A stretch of 64,000 bases of DNA from Actinostola sp. cb2023. Taxonomy: Eukaryota > Cnidaria > Anthozoa > Actiniaria > Actinostolidae. Below are positions 56,731 through 64,000 of the stretch, one piece after another (position 1 is the first letter of the stretch; every line of letters begins with the position of its first letter). The stretch covers positions 186,001 to 250,000 of the forward strand of contig JAUJYZ010001041.1 of NCBI GenBank assembly GCA_033675265.1, read 5' to 3'. The notes under the pieces are model-generated. The model searched no databases and was not told where the DNA came from. It saw only the letters and a program-made list of their open reading frames with translations. The position numbers and the translations under genes were made by a program.

Positions 56731-57172
56731 GCCCATCATGGGTACCACTGGAAATCTCCATGTTGAAGTTGGCATTTCCAATAACTAGTGAAAAGAGATT
56801 AGACGTTTAGCTTTGATTATTACTAAGTGAACCACAGCAGGAGGGAATTTTGTTGCGCGCATCCGCGACCAGTTGTGAGTTCAAGCGAAGCTTCGACTTC
56901 AGGCCATCGAATGTGAGTTAACTTAGGATTTCAAAACGGTTTTATTGCTACTTCCAAGGCTGACATTGGACTTAACTGCCACCAGAGGCTATACGAAGAC
57001 TTAGATATCATGGAAGAACGCAATTGGACTTTAATAGACTATTCTAAAGCACTTTATTATCACTGCAAGTGAACATCCCTGTGTTGACAAAATGGGGTCT
57101 TGGTATTTACCAGCAACGGTTTCGCGTTTAATTCTTGCAAGCACTGAAGAAACTCTATGATAATATACTATA
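56731..57172. other. 3' flank of Ulp1-like gene, no gene seen
   Basis: No supported ORF on either strand. Confidence 0.5.
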
Positions 57173-58630
57173 TTAATAATGATAGAGTAATCTATATAAT
57201 TTTAAGTACTGATTTTTCATTGTTTCTCGATCTCTTATTAAAATAAGTTCTCGCATAATGTGCTTTCTAAGAGAACTGCTGTTGCTGAATGACCATGACA
57301 TCTTTGTATTTCTTTTACCCACCTGACTGATTAAATCTCTTGCGCCAAAAATGACACCTATGCCACAACTAGATACCCCTTCACCTTGAGATGGCTGGGT
57401 TGGCATCCCAAATTCCTTGTATGTTGTTCTTACCCAATTATCAGTAGTTAGGGCTTTACAACGTGGGTAGACCGTCTTGAGGACGGCCATGATATTTCTC
57501 AGTACTAGATATATGTTCTTGGGTGGAGGCAAGTGAAGTCCATCATCATAAAAAAGTTGGCCGCCTTGTGAAACATCTACATACAAGAGTCCCCAGTGAC
57601 ATTTGTCAACGTTGACTGGAAGAAAGACTTGAAGGATATTATCTGATCCTTTGGCTGGGAGAAATGGATCTATTTTTTTCTTTAAAAACTCTACTCCACA
57701 GGAAGCCCAAGTGGGAGTGTAGCTTGGAAGATAAATGATTACACCACTCTTTGGCTTGTTTGTTGCAAGGAAAGTTAGGAAGGAGATATCTATGGTGTAA
57801 CCATCCAAGTATCTTTCGCAGGCAAGGTTACTGAAATCTGCTGCGTCCATGAAAATATTCCCAACTCTTATGAATTCCTCATTAGGCCTCATTGAAAGTA
57901 GAAGATCTTTAATGGGGTCATTTTTCAACCAGGCCACTTCAGCTTCAACTCTTTTTTGAAGTTCTGCCACCCTGCAATACGCAGCACACACTTCAAGTGA
58001 CCTGTAACCGAACCTTCCAAAAGCTCCCAAATCAACACAATGCTTGCTACCACCAGCTTGACGTAACAGCTTCATTGCTTTTTCAACTACATTTTTTTAT
58101 GGACGATCATGCAAGCAATAGGGATCTTGAGTTGTAGTATCAGATTTTATTACCTTGACCTGGTTTTCATTGATAAAGAAGACAGGTGGAATGTTAACTC
58201 TGGCAAGTTGACCACGTGTTGCTTGTAAAGAAACACAGAGTTTTAATTCACAAGCGCCAATAGATTGTGCTGGAATGGATGCTGGTAGTTGAGGGCTGGA
58301 CAACAGGTTTGTGGATGATGCAGGGCTGGAGGCAGATGGCTTAGGGCTTGAAGTGGATGATGCAGGGCTGGAGGCAGATGACTGAGGGCTTGAAGTGGAT
58401 GATGCAGGGCTGGAGGCAGATGACTGAGGGCTTGAAGCGGATGATGCAGGGCTAGAGGCAGATGATTCAGGGCTGGAGGCAGATGACTGAGAGCTTGGAG
58501 CTGTTGGCTTGGGGCTGAATGACGGGCTGAATTGCCTCTCCCATTCATTGTGGCTGTAAATGAAAGTTGGCAAATCATTTGGGCGAACAATGCATTTGCA
58601 ATGTATCGTGGAAAATCTTGTGAAAATCTT
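57173..58630 (-). pseudogene. Ulp1/C48-like cysteine protease with Ser/Pro repeat region
   Basis: Minus-strand frame running from IHCKCIVRPNDLPTFIYSHN (about 58610) through a Ser/Pro-rich stretch of 14-residue repeats (SSASSPASSTSSPQ; 42-bp units at about 58310-58500), a conserved middle (CELKLCVSLQATRGQLARVN, PPVFFINENQVKV), then a protease domain ending at 57173. One in-frame TAA (58097-58099) interrupts it; the frame is the same on both sides. Counting from the Met at 58075, the catalytic set is His160 (CHWGLLYVD), Asp177/178 (FYDDG), Gln227 or 230 (MPTQPSQ) and Cys237 (SSCGIGV), as in SUMO/Ulp1-type C48 proteases, which also occur fused or adjacent to transposases. Further upstream another frame (GCHWKKNHKSVWSSEDVIWI, about 58640-58720) suggests an additional exon or frame shift. 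It lies upstream of, and on the same strand as, the GGDGAPFG gene. Confidence 0.65.
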
Positions 58631-59147
58631 GAGGTGAACAGGCCATTAATTTGCTTTATCCATATAACATCCTCACTGCTCCATACACTTTTATGATTTT
58701 TCTTCCAATGACAGCCTGGGAAGTGAAATGGCGTCCCTAAACAAATATAACTATGTTTCAGGTATAGTAAACTTGTTTACATTGACACATAATAAGGTAT
58801 ATTGTTATTATATTAGGTATTGCCTGAATCAATAATTTATTTATTCCACAATCTTATATAAGGTACGTGCTTCATGTTTTGTGTTCATGCAGCTCTGGAA
58901 CTTACTTGTTTCAATTGAAAGAATTACTTGTCAGAAGCATAGCCTTTGAAAGAGTAGTACTTCACTGTATTGGTGGGTTATCATTTGGTTCACTATAAAT
59001 ATATAATTATTTTTGAATTAGGAAAAAAGAAACAATCTGTTAAAAACTCAAATATTGAAACCATAAATAAGGTTCTGATGTACTGAAATTGTAGCAGTAA
59101 AAAAACTAAACAATACACAAAAATGAACTTACAAGATGCTGCTGCTT

Positions 59148-59349
59148 CTGATGAATCATGTGCTGTTTCTTGAGCATACAACTGGCGGTGTACTTTGTGG
59201 TTGGCATCAAAGCCCTGATTCGACATCTTGCCAATTGACCTATGGTTGCGAGCAGCATTGATGCGTGATCTATCACCATGTGGCCATAGTCTCCAGTGCC
59301 AAGTCTTGGACCAAATACATGTCTGAGGAGAAAGCCCCATTCTTTGCAC
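59148..59349 (-). CDS. Unidentified exon upstream of Ulp1-like gene
   Basis: The open stretch MGLSPQTCIWSKTWHWRLWP ... SRINAARNHRSIGKMSNQGF ... HKVHRQLYAQETAHDS ends near AGCATCTTG|TAAG, where a donor could lie. Composition (Trp, His, Asn, Arg) is unlike random AT-rich sequence and suggests a real exon. It may be an upstream exon of the Ulp1-like gene or the tail of another transposon protein. No domain recognised. Confidence 0.35.
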
Positions 59350-59702
59350 AGTCAGTAAATTTTGTTAGGTTCTGAGATTTTAATGTTTATATTATTATTA
59401 TTATTATTATTATTTTTTTTTTATTAAACATATTTATATAATAATTGGTATATTACGCACGATTTGATGCACTGATGAAGTCAAAAAATGATTCAATTCT
59501 CAAACCGTATTCACCGGCGTATAAGCCGCACATTTTTCCCGAAAATCGCGATCCAAAGTTGGGGGTGCGGCTTATCTTGGAGAACATCGGGAATTGGTAC
59601 TAGAAATTTACATATAATTAACACAAAAGCATAAACGAATACGTACATCATTCGTGTGTTTATTACTGTTAGTTACGTACTCCTAAAAGCATTGGACATT
59701 GG
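59350..59702. other. Microsatellite and MITE-like fragment
   Basis: ATTATTATT repeats at 59388-59425, then CGGCGTATAAGCCGCAC and GTGCGGCTTATC (about 59515-59580) in inverted orientation, like the ends of a small element. No gene. Confidence 0.4.
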
Positions 59703-60071
59703 TTAGACGTCCAACTTAATAAAAAAATGGATATCAAAATTATGGGATTTAGTAGGGAAACTAGATTCCAGGCGCGCAAAGGTTTTAACTTTAATTGCGA
59801 CACTAATCTTTGGTTGGGCTTCCTGTGTTTCAGATGCCAGCTCGATTCTCGATTTGTGTTTTTCAGTGGATTTGGATGTTTGTTTTTCACGTGACTTTTG
59901 CCCTGACGTCATATATCGTACGTTCCCGTCGTTCATTTGGGCATTTGTGACTCGTGATCTCGTGTTTAGAGTGGTTGCGAAGCCTTTTTGCTCGTACTTT
60001 ATATCCGATTCTTCGATGGAATTATGTAAAGATCTTCGTTTATTGTTGACGATCGCTTCAGTTAGCAACAT
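59703..60071 (-). CDS. Possible exon, unknown polar protein
   Basis: A 122-codon minus-strand ORF beginning MLLTEAIVNNKRRSLHNSIE, rich in Lys, Ser, Thr and Gln (EKQTSKSTEKHKSRIELASE). No domain, signal or splice support. Length and composition are its only support. Confidence 0.2.
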   Translation of the reverse strand: MLLTEAIVNNKRRSLHNSIEESDIKYEQKGFATTLNTRSRVTNAQMNDGNVRYMTSGQKSREKQTSKSTEKHKSRIELASETQEAQPKISVAIKVKTFARLESSFPTKSHNFDIHFFIKLDV

Positions 60072-60725
60072 ATCGAGGGGAAGGCAATGTTATTTTATTA
60101 GTCTTTCACCTCTGTTGTGTCCTAAGTCGCTGCACTGATTGCCACTGTGGAAAACATAAGTAAGCTTATAGTCGATCGAATCCTAGTACCGTATAAATGC
60201 TCTTGGAAACCAAGTCATCCCAGATGCAGAGACATTGTCACTGAATTATCTGCCTAACAGTAACAGCTCGTTCGTTTATCGTGCCGCCAACCGTACCAAA
60301 CTTTATTCTAAGTTCAAGATATAGGTGTTCATAAGAGACCGTTCATAAGTGTAGCAAAATGAATACTGAAAAATCGATAAAGTACGTACATTGATAAATG
60401 CTACTGTATTTCTTCAGTGATAATAATTGCCGTCGGAGCGAAGCGATGGCTTATAAATTCTATGTCAATAGATTTCTAAAACTGTTCAGGTGGCTATGTA
60501 CTACTACACGGGCTTGCAATAACTAGCCTCCTATGTAACATGACAGCGGAAATCACTGTAAAAATCAACCAATCAGAATGGACCGTTCCCGCGGCTGAAA
60601 TGGACAAGAAACGATCGCGAAATCAAAACATTTTTACGTGCATGGAGGATTGTCAATTTGTCTTGGTTTTCGAATTCGGAGGTCGCAATTTTTTACCTAT
60701 GGTTAGCCTAGTATCATACCTTTAA

Positions 60726-61119
60726 AGGGGGACTAGTACGTAAATCGTTCAAAATTTGATTTAGCTGAAACTTCACTGAAATAATCTCAAGGACCCATAC
60801 AATCACTGGTTAATTTTTTTCTCAAAAATTCCAATGGAAAGTAATACATTTTTATGAATCTTTAGAGGTGCCAGTGACTCAACCCAAACTCAGCTCCACA
60901 CATTTCTTTGCATTTTGTGATCAAAATATCTGAACGGTTTGTTCAGATAACAGCTCTGCACTGAAGAAAACTATTCAAACAATCAATCCTAAGCACATAT
61001 AAGGTAAGAAAACTCCTTCACACAAACGTTTATAACCAGTGATTGTATGGGTCTTTGAGAATATTTCAGTGAAGTTTCAGCTAAATCAAACTTTGAGCGA
61101 TTTACGTACTAGTCCCCCT
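60726..61119. mobile_element. 394-bp TTAA MITE
   Basis: TTAA at 60722-60725 and 61120-61123. Termini AGGGGGACTAGTACGTAAAT and complement, about 90 bp per arm (ending near CCAGTGATTGTATGGG). Non-coding. Confidence 0.8.
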
Positions 61120-61289
61120 TTAAGTCAAATACGTCAATAAGATTCTCCTGGTCATGACTGAATTCTTGATTCCTTATAACAAGCGCTATATCCTTCCATT
61201 CAGAAAATACCTGGAATATATAATTATTTACATTAATTAATTAGTGTAAGGATCAAATTAAATATAGATTAGTTTTATTAACTTAGTAT

Positions 61290-64000
61290 ACATTTGTAAT
61301 TTTGGTAATTTCTCTCGGCCAATCAATGTTTTAGCATTTTGATTGGTTGAGAGCAGTGGTATAACCGGTCGATCACCAAGAAGGGGCCTTCTTACACATC
61401 GTTTTGCAGCTTTGGGCAGCGCCCCTTTTTCCGTTTCGGATTGTGCAGCCATACTGGGTCGCCGCGGTTGAAGCTAATGTGGTGAACTCCACAATGGTCG
61501 TAGTAGCGCTTTTGACGTTCGGTTTCGAGGTTGAGGTGTTCTCTGGCGAAGTTGTATATGCCTTAGCAGCTGTGCGTACTCCGATGCGTCAGCCATGTCT
61601 TCTGTCGGCTGTGAGCTCCCATCACCAGGTCGAATGGCACTTCTGCTTCTCTGCCTAACATCATCATGCTGGGTGTGCACCCGGTCGTTTCATGCATCGA
61701 TGTTATACATATACATACTTTAATAGGTTTTCCAACAAGGCTTTTCAAAACCCATTACATTAATTAATGTTCAGTACGCCATCATCAGCAGAGGGAGGTG
61801 CTCATCCCAGTCCCGCTGGTGCTCAGAGGTGAATTTCGCTAACATCTATTCCAGCGTCTTGTTGTATCGTTCTACCATTCCGTCTGACTGTGGGTGAAAT
61901 GCTGTAGTTCTTGTCTTGTCGATGCCTAAAAGGGCACACATCTCGGTGAATACTGCAGAAACAAAGTTACATCCTTAATCAGAGTCCAGCTGTCGAGGTA
62001 CGCCAAATCGTGACACGAATTCGTCGACTACTTTCTTGGCCACTGTCACTACCTCTTGGTTGGGAATTGCGTACGCCTCTGTCCATTTAGAAAAGTAGTC
62101 TGCGACAACCAGGATGTACTTGTTCGAGCTCTCCGTCTCCGGTAGTGGCCCAAGGATATCTAGCGCGCAACTTTCTCTAGCGGCGCTCCAACATTGTATC
62201 TCTTCATTGCAGCACGCTGTGTTTTTTGGAGTCTCTTACTTGCTGCACAGAGGTCGCACTTCTGGCACCAGTCCCTAACGTCCTGCGAGCACTTGTACCA
62301 ATAGAACCGTTGCTTCACCTGTCCCAGCGTCTTAGTCACACCAAGGTGTCCTGCCTTTTTAGCACCGTGCAGACCTCTTAGTACTTCAGGACGTAGTCAT
62401 TTGGGAACGAGCAGTTGCCATTGGACGGTGTCTCCCTCTGACTCCCATTTCCGATAGAGCACGCCGTCTCGTTGTAGCCTTTCCCATTGTAGCCTTTACT
62501 GCACAGTTGTCGGCTGAGATCACCGACCATGATGGCCTCTCGGTTCCCTTCTCCTTCCACGTGATGATCCTTGCGATGTCCTTGTCGCGCATCTGCTCTT
62601 CTTCGAGGTCTTTGCTGGATTTGCCGACGACCCATGCGTCTTTCTCTGCTTCGCACTTTGAGCGTAGTCTGCGCACGTCAGTCTCTCCACCAGTCGTCTG
62701 TTGGAATGGCATCACATCGTCCTTGGTGCAGCCTTCCTTCGGCTCCATGCGGCCACAGTACTTGCAGTCCTCACAGTCTTTTGAAGAGGGCGTCTGCATT
62801 CGCGTGTTTGCTCGATCTTCATGTCGTACGGTCCAAGCAGCTCCAGCTATCTCGCTAGTTAACACTCCAGGTTTTTGAAATTAAGGCGCCATCGGAGTGC
62901 ACCATGGTCTGTCTTGGATCAAGAACGGTCGTCCAAAGAGATAGTGGTGGAACCGTTTCACTGCACTGACTACCGCCAGGAGTTATCTTCTGGTGACGCA
63001 GTAGTTGCGCTCTGCTTTTGACAAGGTGGAGCTGTAATAGGCCATCACCTACTCCTCTCCTTCCTGTACTTGAGACAGTACTACACCGAGGCCGAAGTTG
63101 CTAGCGTCAGTATCCAGGATGAAGGGGTCTTCGGTGGAGGGGTACGCCAGGATAGGGGCTGTCGTCAGGGGGTGGTCTTCAGCTGACTGAAGGCTTCGTC
63201 GCATTCCTCCGTCCACACGAATTTGCCTTTCTCTGTCAGTCAGTAGAGGGGTCTTGCTATCTCTGCGAAGCTACCCCTTGGTGAACTTTCGGTAATACGA
63301 GCACAACCCAAGGAAGCTGTGTAGATCGGTAACTCCAACCGGAACCACCCACTCCACCACCGCTCGAATCTTTTCGGAGTCCATAGAGTCCTGCGTCGCT
63401 GACCACGTGGCCCAGGAACGTCACTGACTGCTGGAACAGGTGGCACTTCTTTGAACTCAACTTCAATCCAGCGTCTCTCATGCGTCTGAACACCTGGCGA
63501 AGCCTGTCCTTCGTCGTCTCGAAGTTATCTGCATGCACGATGATGTCGTCCAGGTATGCCAAGCACACGTCCCAGGGAAGTCCAGCAAGCACTCTATCCA
63601 TTAACCGCTCGAACGTAGCTGGCGCGTTTACCAATCCAAACGGCATCACGGTGAACTGGTAGAGACCACCACTGCCTGTCGTAAATGCTGTGTTCTCACG
63701 GTCCTCCGTTGCCATGGCGACCTGCCAATAACCGCTGGACAGATCGAGCATCGAGAACCACTGTGATCCCGATAGCGCGTCAAAGGAGGAATCCGCCACT
63801 GGTAGAGGGTAGGAGTCTTTGATCGTCGCCTCGTTCAATTTGCGGTAGTCGACGCAGAACCTCGTAGACCCGTCCTTCTTCTTCACGAGTACGATCGGTG
63901 AAGCCCACGCACTTGATGATGGCTGAATTATCCCGTCCTTTATCATCTGCTGCACGTGCTGCTCGGCTTCCTTTCGTCCTTCGGAAGGCGACGCGCGGGT
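61290..64000 (-). pseudogene. Ty3/gypsy pol: RT, RNase H, integrase (decayed)
   Basis: Minus strand, running in from beyond the right edge. Reverse transcriptase (63955 down to about 63290): SSSAWASPIVLVKKKDG, RFCVDYRKLN, FSMLDLSSGYWQ, PFGLVNAPATFERLMD and the catalytic YLDD. After a frame shift near 63290, RNase H follows (DTDASNFGLG, YYSSTLSKAERNY, about 63130-62900). Integrase: H2C2 zinc finger (about 62380-62240; WCQKCDLCAA), core (YILVVADYFSKWTEAY; GVPRQLDSD; FHPQSDGMVERYN) and a tail (MLGREAEVPFDLV, about 61660). Many in-frame stops fit C-to-T decay of CAA, CAG and CGA codons; frame shifts occur near 62160 and 61700. Gag and LTRs were not identified. Confidence 0.85.

Noticed and set aside
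60540..60725. 61-codon ORF starting MTAEITVKINQSEW
   Set aside because: No domain, no splice site and it ends beside a TTAA element; probably chance.

Overview
This is eukaryotic (metazoan) DNA and almost wholly a graveyard of mobile elements. The coding remnants have spliced exons with GT/AG borders, the sequence is AT-rich, and it holds many small inverted-repeat elements and minisatellites. The families present (Polinton-type DNA polymerase, BEL/Pao and Ty3/gypsy pol, Helitron helicase, THAP, Crypton-like and P2X7-C-like exons, a Ulp1-like protease) and the frequent ACATGTACATG words suggest a marine invertebrate, perhaps a cnidarian. That placement is inference. No ordinary single-copy housekeeping gene was recognised.

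Layout. 1-2.9 kb: broken protein-primed DNA polymerase B on the + strand, with two back-to-back TTAA elements inserted near its 3' end. 3.6-4.55 kb: an intact single-pass membrane protein with a leucine-rich N-terminal module (- strand). 5.5-9.0 kb: inverted-repeat elements and one coiled-coil exon that carries a copy of a 48-bp minisatellite. 9.7-12.7 kb: BEL/Pao integrase (- strand) split by a 1.8-kb element with 9-bp target duplications, then the minisatellite array (12.66-13.09 kb). 14.9-18.9 kb: first exons of a THAP protein and a Crypton-like (DUF3504-like) protein (+), and a two-exon P2X7-C-like gene (-). 20.1-21.1 kb: OB-fold single-stranded-DNA-binding pseudogene (-). 23.6-31.9 kb: Helitron helicase (-) interrupted by a 6.7-kb TTAA transposon, element A. 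32-38.6 kb: two 25-bp-period arrays sharing one core word, a tRNA-like sequence, small elements and a 20-bp array. 38.6-40.6 kb: integrase-core gene broken by a foldback element and a frameshift. 42.2-43.3 kb: 75-bp satellite. 43.8-46.6 kb: a three-exon gene of an unnamed family (-). 48.5-56.2 kb: a second TTAA transposon, element B, with about 1.05-kb terminal inverted repeats. 57.2-59.3 kb: Ulp1-like protease gene (-). 61.3-64 kb: decayed Ty3/gypsy pol (-).

The main discovery candidate is the pair A and B. Both are flanked by TTAA, begin GAGTG(A/C)CT, have long inverted termini and encode homologous multi-exon proteins of roughly 1,100 residues. The protein has an N-terminal Cys/His region, a conserved central region, a DWAMKYLP block, a DNAGCYH block, one C2H2 finger and a SAP-like tail (tail seen in A). 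I cannot match it to a transposase superfamily I can name with confidence; piggyBac and Kolobok share the TTAA target. Both copies carry disabling lesions, and their intron positions differ. Element B also separates two same-strand genes (the unnamed-family gene and the Ulp1-like gene) that may once have formed one larger mobile unit.
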